Shown here: positions 1-6,219 of the stretch, piece by piece
Layout: each line of letters starts with the position of its first letter
How positions within the stretch are numbered: position 1 is the first letter of the stretch
Assembly (NCBI GenBank): GCA_028875335.1
Contig: JAPPEF010000346.1
Span: 1-6,699, forward strand
From: Gemmatimonadota bacterium
GTDB taxonomy: Bacteria > Latescibacterota > UBA2968 > UBA8231
Length of the DNA stretch: 6,699 nt
Direction of reading: 5' to 3'
Program-made: the position numbers and the translations under genes
The notes under the pieces: model-generated
Seen by the model: only the letters and a program-made list of their open reading frames with translations
What the model was told of the DNA's origin: nothing
The model's database searches: none

Positions 1-100
1 CCTCCTTACTTGGTGGTTTGGAGAGATAAATAAAGGGTACAAGGCCAGCACTTGGTTTAACGGGTATGAGATAATCTCAAGCTACGACCCTGTAATCTAG
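1..100 (+). CDS. Possible 3' end of an unidentified protein, cut by the window edge
   Basis: Reading from base 2, this frame is open for 32 codons and closes at TAG 98-100. The other two plus frames stop at 31-33 and 27-29, and all three minus frames contain stops. The peptide is rich in aromatic residues (a TWWFGE stretch near the start, TWFNGYE in the middle) and ends in SSYDPVI. That looks like ordinary protein rather than noise, but I do not recognise the family. The AT-rich composition matches the methyltransferase gene, which converges on it from the right with 84 bp between the two stop codons. Convergent or adjacent methyltransferase and endonuclease genes are common in restriction-modification systems, so a restriction enzyme is a reasonable guess. 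Nothing in these 32 residues proves it. A chance open frame of this length is also possible. Confidence 0.35.
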   Translation, partial: LLTWWFGEINKGYKASTWFNGYEIISSYDPVI

Positions 101-184
101 GTTTCAAAATTTTATATAGAACGATATCCTCTAATAATTTACCTATATGTTGTCCAAACTTATGAGAAGGAGAATATGCCATGT

Positions 185-1495
185 CTAACCCTTTATCCAG
201 AGTCTGCCTTCATGTAGAGGAACACTATGCTTTCTATTTTTCCATTTTACATTTCGGTCTCTGATTTTTTCAAATGACCACGAACTAAAATTCGCCGCTA
301 TCGCGAGTTCACCAAGCCATTTTTCGACAGGAACATAGATACCATAGGGAGCTGAGTCCCCAATAACAAAACACATAGTACAACCTTTTTTTGTTACTCT
401 TCGAAGAGAATGAAAGGTATTACTCATATCATTGAAGTAGGCGGCGATCATAGTATGGTATGCTTTCTTGCCTCCTTTTCCTTCTCGTATTGTTTCTAGT
501 TCATGACAGACTTTAGTTAATTCTTTTTTAATTGGTTCGATAGCTGTCTCGTTTAGTAAGATATCAAGCTCAAGTTGATCTTTGGAAACATGCTGAGAGC
601 TAGAACGTATTAAAAACTGTCGTACTGTCCCATGCAGATCACTCCATGATCTTACTTCTCCCCAAAAGGTCATTTCTAGTCTTGTTGCATCCGCGTAATC
701 ATAGTTATTTGCATAAGGTGGAGACGTAACAACTAGGTCTATTATACTCGTAGGAATTTCAATTAGAGTTCTAGCATCGCCAAGAATAATAGTTGCCTTC
801 CTTCCGTATGAGTTGATTGACATTTGTTGCATATCATCAACCATAGTTCCAACCTGAGCGTTTAATGCTTCAATCGGTTGTAAAACTTTAGCCTTTCGTT
901 TATTGGGAAGTATATATTGCCATTGTGCAGTTCCAACATAGCTTACCGGCCTCAGAATGGCGGAAATCGCTAAAAATACTAGAGAACGAATCTCTTCACT
1001 CAATGATCCTGAAATTTCTGTATAAGCATCCCTGATTTTATATAGATCGAGAAGTGTCTTTTTACTATAACACTTGATCAACAATCGCGGTATGTCATCA
1101 GGTACATTGAGATCTGATTTTACTGCAAAGTTCTCTATATCAGTAATCGCCTGTTTGAAATCGTCAGTTTTTTCATTCCAAGCGAGTTTTCCTTTAGCTA
1201 ATCTGTAAACAAACGGATGTGCTTCAACTCCCCAAGATTTTAATCCTAATTCGTCTCCTACTAAGCAGACAGTTCCCGAACCCATAAAAGGGTCTAGGAG
1301 GTTTTTGGCCTTATATTGGGATATAACCTCTTTAGCCCAATCGGCCGAAAAACCCGCAGAATAGCGAAACCACCTATGGACCGGAAGTTTCATGTTATCG
1401 CCGAAGGTCCCTGATCTGGCAATCTTATCTCTTTTCTTACTAGATTGAGCAAGAGGTAACGATTCAAATAAGTCTTGTTGTAAGGGCTGGGTCAT
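185..1495 (-). CDS. Site-specific DNA methyltransferase, probably cytosine-N4 type (restriction-modification or orphan)
   Basis: This gene encodes a predicted SAM-dependent DNA methyltransferase that modifies an amino group on a base in a specific DNA sequence. Numbered from the ATG at 1495 (436 aa), an HRWFRYSAGFSADW segment at about 40-53 resembles motif X. The SAM-binding motif I, DPFMGSGT, is at 68-75. A long, probably helical region follows, and the catalytic motif IV, TSPPY, is at 257-261. FVIGDSAPYG at about 376-385 lies where a late core strand is expected. In family experience (S/T)SPPY favours N4-cytosine over N6-adenine. Motif I precedes motif IV, unlike typical beta-class enzymes that also carry DPFxGSGT. 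The frame extends upstream to a TTG at 1555. I prefer the ATG because the extra 20 residues look non-family and a possible promoter overlaps them. G+C is about 40%, far below the operon next to it, which suggests transfer. The target sequence cannot be read from here. Confidence 0.88.
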   Translation of the reverse strand: MTQPLQQDLFESLPLAQSSKKRDKIARSGTFGDNMKLPVHRWFRYSAGFSADWAKEVISQYKAKNLLDPFMGSGTVCLVGDELGLKSWGVEAHPFVYRLAKGKLAWNEKTDDFKQAITDIENFAVKSDLNVPDDIPRLLIKCYSKKTLLDLYKIRDAYTEISGSLSEEIRSLVFLAISAILRPVSYVGTAQWQYILPNKRKAKVLQPIEALNAQVGTMVDDMQQMSINSYGRKATIILGDARTLIEIPTSIIDLVVTSPPYANNYDYADATRLEMTFWGEVRSWSDLHGTVRQFLIRSSSQHVSKDQLELDILLNETAIEPIKKELTKVCHELETIREGKGGKKAYHTMIAAYFNDMSNTFHSLRRVTKKGCTMCFVIGDSAPYGIYVPVEKWLGELAIAANFSSWSFEKIRDRNVKWKNRKHSVPLHEGRLWIKG

Positions 1496-1569
1496 GGAAT
1501 CACTCACTGATTTTGAGGACTTCTCAATAGTCAAACATAGGAGAAACCTTGACAAGCTTATTTTTTGCT
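1496..1569. other. Composition junction between the GC-rich amine operon and AT-rich DNA
   Basis: The mgdA stop codon (TGA, 1572-1570) is immediately followed, on the minus strand, by AT-rich sequence with an A-run (T at 1561-1566 on the plus strand). The region keeps that composition all the way to base 1. I see no terminator hairpin, no target-site duplication that can be verified from one side, no inverted repeat that looks like an IS end, and no tRNA. A remnant of the expected mgdB (soxD-like) start is also absent. The short AAGC...GCTT pairing at 1554-1570 is too small to count as a terminator. Confidence 0.6.
1527..1555 (-). promoter_or_regulatory. Possible sigma70-like promoter for the methyltransferase gene
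   Basis: On the minus strand, TTGTCA (1555-1550) is followed after 17 nt by GACTAT (1532-1527). The first hexamer matches the -35 consensus at five of six positions. The second matches the -10 consensus at only three of six. Transcription would start near 1520, leaving about 25 nt of leader before the ATG at 1495. The ribosome-binding site there is weak: an AGTGAG ends about seven bases before the ATG. The site would make the gene independent of the upstream operon. AT-rich DNA often gives such matches by chance. Confidence 0.25.
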
Positions 1570-2814
1570 TCAGTGGCCAACGGACGCCGCTCCCTTCTCC
1601 CCGACCAACTCAAACGCACCAAAACGCGATAGATTAAAGGCGCGGATCAGCGGATGGTCCTCGTCGTGGGCCATGGTGTGGGCCATGGTGTAGCCGCAGA
1701 CTGGCGAGGCCTTAAAGCCCCAAGTGCCCCAACCCGCGTCGATGTAAAAGCCCGCAATCGGCGTCGTGCCCATGATCGGCGAGAAGTCCGGGGTCATGTC
1801 GCACAACCCAGCCCACTGGCGCAGCACCTTGACGTCGCTCAAGCAGGGAAAGAGGTCGAGCATGTGGCCGGCCAAGCCCTCGGCAAAGTCGAGCGTCGAA
1901 CGCATGGACGTTAGCTCGTAGGGATCCAAAGAGGCACCGGCGACCAACTCGCCGCGCGAAGATTGACTGACGTACGTGTGCAAGCTGGCCGATACGACAA
2001 TCGCGTCGAGCCACGGCTTGAACGGCTCGGTGACAAACGCCTGGAGTGGATGCACCACCAGCGGCGAGCGCAGGCCCACCATCCGCTGTATCTGCGGCGT
2101 CCAGCCGGCCACGGCGCTGAGCACCTTGCTCGTCTGGATAAAACCGCGGTCCGTGTGCACGCCCAAGACCCGCCCGTCCTCGACTTCAATGTCGGTGACG
2201 CTAGTCTGCTGGTGGATTTCAACGCCTTTGCTGTCGGCTCCACGCGCATACGCCCACGCCACCGCGTCGTGGCGGGCAATGGCACCCGGCGGGTGATAGA
2301 GCGCGCCGACGATGGGCGGCTGGTGCCCTCCGCAATTCAGGTCGATCTCGGGGATGGTCTTCTTGATGAACTCCGGGCCGACGACTTCGGAATTGATGCC
2401 GAGGTGCTTGTTGACCTCGGCTCGCCAGCGCTGGGTGCGCAGCGCAGCCGGCGTGTGCGCCAAGGTGAAGTGACCGCGCTCGGAGTAGAACAGGTTGTAG
2501 TCGAGCTTCCGCGACAAATCGCGGTACAAATCCACACTGAATTGGTAAAAGCGCGCACCCTCTTCCGTCAGGTAATTCGAGCGGATGATCGCCGTATTGC
2601 GGCCAGTGCCGCCGTGGCCGACGTAGCGCTGCTCTAGCACGGCCACATCGCAGATGCCGTGCTCGTGGGCGAGATAGTGCGCCGCGGCCAGCCCGTGCCC
2701 ACCGCCGCCGATGATCACTACTTCATAGCTGTCGCGCAACCGCTCGGGCGAGCGGAACATGCGCGGCTCGGAGTAATCCTTCTCGAAGCCGTATTTGAGC
2801 AGCCGGTAGGGCAT
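1570..2814 (-). CDS. mgdA: N-methylglutamate dehydrogenase subunit A (sarcosine oxidase beta-like flavoprotein)
   Basis: This is an FAD-dependent amine oxidoreductase of the DAO/SoxB family (414 aa; SoxB proteins are usually a little over 400). As a subunit of N-methylglutamate dehydrogenase it would help oxidise N-methylglutamate to glutamate and a formaldehyde-level C1 unit. The dinucleotide-binding motif is at 33-48 (VIIGGGGHGLAAAHYL), followed by GHGGTGRNTAIIRSNYL at 66-82, typical of SoxB. His182 in ARHDAVAW appears to match the histidine that carries covalent FMN in heterotetrameric sarcosine oxidase; this alignment is from memory. The C-terminal flavin-site block is GWGTWGFKASP at 361-371, and the protein ends GAASVGH, as SoxB proteins do, so it is complete. 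The ATG lies 4 nt after the gmaS stop, and no good separate ribosome-binding site is visible, so coupling is likely. The partner subunits MgdB, MgdC and MgdD are not encoded downstream. Alone it could instead be called soxB, but gmaS and mgsABC beside it favour mgdA. Confidence 0.85.
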   Translation of the reverse strand: MPYRLLKYGFEKDYSEPRMFRSPERLRDSYEVVIIGGGGHGLAAAHYLAHEHGICDVAVLEQRYVGHGGTGRNTAIIRSNYLTEEGARFYQFSVDLYRDLSRKLDYNLFYSERGHFTLAHTPAALRTQRWRAEVNKHLGINSEVVGPEFIKKTIPEIDLNCGGHQPPIVGALYHPPGAIARHDAVAWAYARGADSKGVEIHQQTSVTDIEVEDGRVLGVHTDRGFIQTSKVLSAVAGWTPQIQRMVGLRSPLVVHPLQAFVTEPFKPWLDAIVVSASLHTYVSQSSRGELVAGASLDPYELTSMRSTLDFAEGLAGHMLDLFPCLSDVKVLRQWAGLCDMTPDFSPIMGTTPIAGFYIDAGWGTWGFKASPVCGYTMAHTMAHDEDHPLIRAFNLSRFGAFELVGEKGAASVGH

Positions 2815-2818
2815 GGCC

Positions 2819-4177
2819 TCAGCACGAGGTCAAATACCGGTCGATTTCCCAGCGGCTGACTTGGCTGTCGTACTCAGCCCACTCGTCGGCTTTTATCTTG
2901 AGGAATTCGTCGGTAATGGGGCCTAGTGCGCTCTGTACCACTTCGTCCTCGCCCAGCGCGTCGAGCGCCTCGGCCAGCGACTGAGGCAAAACCTGTATCC
3001 CCTCCGCCTGGATCTCGTCGAGGGGGCGCTCGTACATGTTGCCCAAATTTGGCTCGCCCGGCTCTAAGCCGCGCTCAATGCCGTCAAGCCCGGCGACAAG
3101 ATAGGCAGCTAGGGCCAGATAGGGATTGGCCGCGGCGCTGATCGTGCGGTCTTCAAAATGTCCCTCGCCGGCCGTGCGGATCATCTGCGTGCGGTTGTTA
3201 TCGCCGTAGGTGATAAACGCCGGCGTCCAAGTAAAACCCGAACGGCTCGAATAAATTCCAGCGCCGAGCTGGAGGCGCTTGTAGCAGTTCACCGTCGGGC
3301 TGGAGACCGCGCACAGGGCGCGCGCGTGGTGCAAAATGCCGCCGAGGAAGTGATAGGCCATCTTTGAGCAACCCAAGCCCCGCTCGTCCCCTTCGTCCAA
3401 GAAGAGATTCTCGCCCGACTCGGCATCGGCTAGATGGTAGTGCGCGTGCAAACCGCTGCCAGTGCGGTCGGCAAACGGCTTGGGCATATGCGAGGCAATC
3501 GCGCCGTACTTCTTGGCGATCTGCGAGGTGGCCATCTTGAAGAAAATGATGCGATCCGAAGTCGTCAGCGCATCGGCGTAGTCAAAGTTCACCTCGAACT
3601 GACCGTTGGCATCCTCGTGGTCGCACTGGTACACGCCCCAACCCAAGCTGTTGAGCGACAGCGTCAGCTCCTGCAAGTACGCCATGGCCGGCGACATGGA
3701 GCGGAAGTCATAGCAGGGCTTGGCCAGCGAGTCCACTCCGTCTGGGTCCCAAGGCCGAATCGAGCCGTCTTCATCGCGCGCGAGGAGAAAGTGCTCCGGC
3801 TCCATACCCACGTTGAATACATAGCCCTGTTGCGCGGCGTCGGCGAGCACCCGCTGGAGGTTGGTGCGCGAGCAATAGGGATAGGACTCCCCATCGACGA
3901 AGAGGTCGCTGGCAAAGCGCACGGTGTTCGGCTGCCAAGACAGCCGCGCGTACGAATCGAGGTCGATCCGCGCCAGCATATCGTGCGAGTGCGGCCCTTG
4001 TCCCAAACCCCAAATAGACGCGCCGGCAAAACCCGCGCCTTCGTCAAGCGCGTCGTCGAGCGCCGGCACCGGCACCATCTTCACTTTGGGCGCGCCGGTC
4101 ATATCGACGAATTGTACGAGTAGGAATTCAATGCCCTCTTGGGCGAGGCGTTCTTTGATCTCAGTGCGTTCAGTCAC
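2819..4177 (-). CDS. gmaS: Gamma-glutamylmethylamide synthetase (glutamine synthetase family)
   Basis: It probably condenses glutamate and methylamine with ATP to give gamma-glutamylmethylamide, the entry step of the NMG pathway, in the cytoplasm. From a GTG start at 4177 it has 452 aa, close to the family length. The N-terminal beta-grasp part includes LVQFVDMTGAPKVKMVPV (20-37). Catalytic-domain signatures follow in order: GMEPEHFL (124-131), EDANGQFEVNFDYADAL (188-204), PFADRTGSGLHAHYHL (234-249), VNCYKRLQLG (296-305), NNRTQMIR (327-334) and EDRTISAAANPYLALAAYL (342-360). I see no adenylylation-type C-terminal tyrosine motif. The GTG is chosen because AAAGGAG (4190-4184) lies 6 nt upstream. 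The ATG at 4258 would overlap mgsC by 89 nt and add a basic, non-family leader. The GTG start overlaps the mgsC stop by 8 nt. From sequence alone an ordinary short glutamine synthetase cannot be excluded; the mgs and mgd neighbours decide it. Confidence 0.88.
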   Translation of the reverse strand: MTERTEIKERLAQEGIEFLLVQFVDMTGAPKVKMVPVPALDDALDEGAGFAGASIWGLGQGPHSHDMLARIDLDSYARLSWQPNTVRFASDLFVDGESYPYCSRTNLQRVLADAAQQGYVFNVGMEPEHFLLARDEDGSIRPWDPDGVDSLAKPCYDFRSMSPAMAYLQELTLSLNSLGWGVYQCDHEDANGQFEVNFDYADALTTSDRIIFFKMATSQIAKKYGAIASHMPKPFADRTGSGLHAHYHLADAESGENLFLDEGDERGLGCSKMAYHFLGGILHHARALCAVSSPTVNCYKRLQLGAGIYSSRSGFTWTPAFITYGDNNRTQMIRTAGEGHFEDRTISAAANPYLALAAYLVAGLDGIERGLEPGEPNLGNMYERPLDEIQAEGIQVLPQSLAEALDALGEDEVVQSALGPITDEFLKIKADEWAEYDSQVSRWEIDRYLTSC

Positions 4178-5519
4178 AACAGGCTCCTTTAGTTGGCGTG
4201 TTTCCAGGAATCCAATCCGTCCCGGCCAAAGGGATCTTGGCCATGGCCGCCGCCTCAATGGTCAGCGCCGCCAAGTCCTCTGGCTCCAGATTGTGAACGT
4301 GCGATTTGCCGCAGGCGCGGGCAATGGTCTGGCACTCCATAGTCATTACCCGCAAATAGTTGGCGAGCTGGCGGCCTCCGACCACTGGGTCGAGGCGCTC
4401 GGCCAAGGTGTCGGTTTGGGTCGAGATGCCGGCCGGGTCTTGACCGTCCTGCAAGTCGTCGTAAAAGCCAGCCGCCGAGCCAATTTTTCGGTACTCGGGG
4501 TCCAAATGCGGACTGTTGTCGCCCAGCGCAATCAGCGCGGCCGTGCCAATCGAACAGGCATCTGCCCCCATCGCCAGGGCTTTGGCCACATCCGCGCCGC
4601 TGCGGATGCCGCCAGACACAACGAGCTGCACCTTGCGATGCATGTCCAACTCGTCGAGCGCTTCCACCGCTTGGCGCACGGCTGGCAGAGTCGGGATTCC
4701 CACGTGCTCGATGAATACCTCTTGGGTCGCACCCGTGCCCCCCTGCATCCCGTCGAGCACCACCACGTCGGCACCGGCCTTAATCGCCAACAGCGTGTCG
4801 TAGTAGGTCCGCGTCGCGCCGATCTTGACGTAGATCGGCACCTGCCAGTCGGTGATCTCGCGCAATTCCACAATCTTGATCGCCAAGTCGTCCGGGCCGG
4901 TCCAATCGGGATGGCGGCAGGCCGAGCGCTGGTCAATGTCCTTGGGCAAGGTCCGCATCTGGGCGACGCGGTCGCTGATCTTTTGGCCCAACAGCATCCC
5001 ACCGCCGCCGGGCTTAGCCCCTTGGCCGAGTACCACCTCAATGGCATCCGCTTTCCGCAGGTCGTCGGGGTTCATGCCGTAGCGCGAGGGCAAAAGCTGA
5101 TAAACCAAAATCCGCGACTGTTCGCGCTCCTCCGGCGTCATCCCGCCGTCGCCGGTCGTGGTGCTCGTGCCCACTTCGCTGGCACCGCGGCCGAGCGCCT
5201 CTTTGGCCTGCGCCGACAACGAGCCAAAGCTCATTCCCGCGATGGTAACGGGGATGTCGAGGTGGATCGGATTTTTGGCGTAGCGCGTGCCCAGCACCAC
5301 ATCGGTGTCGCAGCGCTCGCGGTAGCCTTCCAGCGGATAGCGCGACATGCTCGCGCCCAAAAAGACCAAGTCGTCAAAATGGGGCACCCGGCGCTTGGCG
5401 CCCCAACCGCGGATATCGTAGATCCCGGTCTGCGCTGCGCGCTGGATCTCGCAGATGACGTCGCGGCCAAAGGTCGCCGATTCGCGCAGGCCCTCTGGGC
5501 TGTAGTGTGATTGCATCAT
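4170..5519 (-). CDS. mgsC: N-methylglutamate synthase subunit C (FMN-binding glutamate synthase domain)
   Basis: This 449-aa protein matches the FMN-binding (beta/alpha)8 barrel of glutamate synthase. With MgsA and MgsB it would make N-methylglutamate from gamma-glutamylmethylamide. Family blocks visible in order are IAGMSFGSLS (93-102), STTTGDGGM (119-127, usually TGEGG), SRYGMNPDD (145-153), GQGAKPGGGGMLLG (165-178), VKIGA (231-235), KAGADVVVLDGMQGGTGA (247-264) and VVSGGIRSGADVAKALAMGADACSIGTAAL (300-329). The segment YDDLQDGQDPAGISTQTD (353-370) occupies the place where glutamate synthases carry three cysteines for a [3Fe-4S] cluster, and it has no cysteine. Two adjacent ATGs (5519 and 5516) are possible starts; I cannot separate them, and no clear Shine-Dalgarno precedes either. 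The start is 7 nt after the mgsB stop and the end overlaps gmaS by 8 nt. The homologous GlxD-type proteins are the main alternative name. Confidence 0.88.
   Translation of the reverse strand: MMQSHYSPEGLRESATFGRDVICEIQRAAQTGIYDIRGWGAKRRVPHFDDLVFLGASMSRYPLEGYRERCDTDVVLGTRYAKNPIHLDIPVTIAGMSFGSLSAQAKEALGRGASEVGTSTTTGDGGMTPEEREQSRILVYQLLPSRYGMNPDDLRKADAIEVVLGQGAKPGGGGMLLGQKISDRVAQMRTLPKDIDQRSACRHPDWTGPDDLAIKIVELREITDWQVPIYVKIGATRTYYDTLLAIKAGADVVVLDGMQGGTGATQEVFIEHVGIPTLPAVRQAVEALDELDMHRKVQLVVSGGIRSGADVAKALAMGADACSIGTAALIALGDNSPHLDPEYRKIGSAAGFYDDLQDGQDPAGISTQTDTLAERLDPVVGGRQLANYLRVMTMECQTIARACGKSHVHNLEPEDLAALTIEAAAMAKIPLAGTDWIPGNTPTKGACCD
4184..4190 (-). promoter_or_regulatory. Ribosome-binding site that decides the gmaS GTG start
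   Basis: AAAGGAG on the minus strand sits inside the 3' end of mgsC, 6 nt before the GTG at 4177-4175. It supports the GTG over the upstream ATG at 4258. It also suggests that gmaS is reinitiated as ribosomes finish mgsC. Confidence 0.75.
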
Positions 5520-5526
5520 AGGTCGT

Positions 5527-6219
5527 CTAGTACTGGGCCGCGTTATCTACCTTGAAGTTGTAAAGCTGGCGCGCCGACCCATAGCGGCGAAACTCTTCGG
5601 GGCGCACATCGGGCAACTCGGCTCGCGCCAACAGCTCGGCCAACGCGCTCAAGTGCTCGTCGCGCATGGGCTTTTCAATGCAGTCGGCCCCCAAGCCCGC
5701 GGCCCGGCCGCGCACGAAAATCCGCGCCTCGTACAGCGAGTCGCCCAACGCCTCGTCCGCATCGCCGCAGACGACTAGGTTGCCGGCTTGCGCCATAAAG
5801 CAACTGCTGTGGCCGACCGAACCGCCGACCACAATATCGATCCCCTTCATCGAAATCCCACAGCGGCTCGACGCGTCGCCTTCGATGACCAGCAAGCCGC
5901 CGTGCCCAGTGGCCCCAGCGCACTGACTGGCGTGGCCCTTCACTCTCACCACCCCCGACATCATGTTTTCGGCCACCCCGACCCCCACCATCCCGTGGAC
6001 GGTGATATGGGCGCGCTGGTTCATGCCGGCGCAATAGTAGCCAACGTGGCCTTCGATATCGATTTCTACGGGCGCATTGACTCCAGCGGCCACGGCGTGC
6101 GCACCTCGGGAATGCAGAATCCGCCACGGCGTCTTGGCCGTCTCCTCAGTCAGATCGTGCAGGCGCTGGTTGAGCTGGCGCAACTCTCCGGTCGCCAAGT
6201 CGAAAACCTCCGCGCCCAT
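5527..6219 (-). CDS. mgsB: N-methylglutamate synthase subunit B (GXGXG beta-helix domain)
   Basis: This 230-aa protein corresponds to the C-terminal GXGXG domain of the glutamate synthase large subunit, here a free-standing subunit. That domain is a structural beta-helix with no known catalytic residues of its own. It probably holds the amidotransferase and FMN parts together. Repeating glycine-spaced strands run from about residue 57 to 171, for example GHVGYYCAGMNQRAHITVHG, VVRVKGHASQCAGATGHGG, VIEGDASSRCGISMKG, VVGGSVGHSSCFMAQAGN and a final IFVRG. The ATG at 6219 is preferred over the TTG at 6222, because GGGGAGGAG (6235-6227) ends 7 nt before the ATG. That ATG shares one base with the mgsA stop (TGATG), a classic coupling overlap. 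A GlxC-type protein or archaeal-type GltB fragment is the alternative name; context supports mgsB. Confidence 0.85.
   Translation of the reverse strand: MGAEVFDLATGELRQLNQRLHDLTEETAKTPWRILHSRGAHAVAAGVNAPVEIDIEGHVGYYCAGMNQRAHITVHGMVGVGVAENMMSGVVRVKGHASQCAGATGHGGLLVIEGDASSRCGISMKGIDIVVGGSVGHSSCFMAQAGNLVVCGDADEALGDSLYEARIFVRGRAAGLGADCIEKPMRDEHLSALAELLARAELPDVRPEEFRRYGSARQLYNFKVDNAAQY

Noticed and set aside
101..184. Possible bidirectional terminator between the two convergent genes
   Set aside because: The only inverted match is a 6-bp A/T-rich pairing (ATATAG 114-119 with CTATAT 143-148) across a 23-nt loop. It has no GC stem, so it is too weak to call. I see nothing else in this gap.
165..264. 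Plus-strand AGAAGGAG followed by ATG at 181 and a 27-codon frame
   Set aside because: The ribosome-binding-like sequence is good, but the frame lies almost entirely antisense to the methyltransferase C-terminus and its peptide shows no recognisable features.
1554..1570. AAGC...GCTT inverted repeat with T-run after mgdA
   Set aside because: A 4-bp stem is far too short for an intrinsic terminator or an insertion-sequence end.
1666..1689. Exact 12-bp tandem repeat (GTGGGCCATGGT twice) in mgdA
   Set aside because: It encodes the MAHTMAHD stretch, and SoxB proteins I recall have a similar AHTIAHD there, so it reflects protein sequence rather than a functional DNA repeat.
4178..4258. Upstream ATG start for gmaS at 4258
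   Set aside because: It would overlap mgsC by 89 nt with no ribosome-binding site that I prefer over the AAAGGAG before GTG 4177.
3924..5510. Long 528-codon plus-strand open frame opposite gmaS and mgsC
   Set aside because: It is the antisense shadow of GC-rich genes. The minus-strand frames carry clear glutamate synthase and glutamine synthetase motifs, while this one is arginine/histidine/alanine-rich with no domain pattern.
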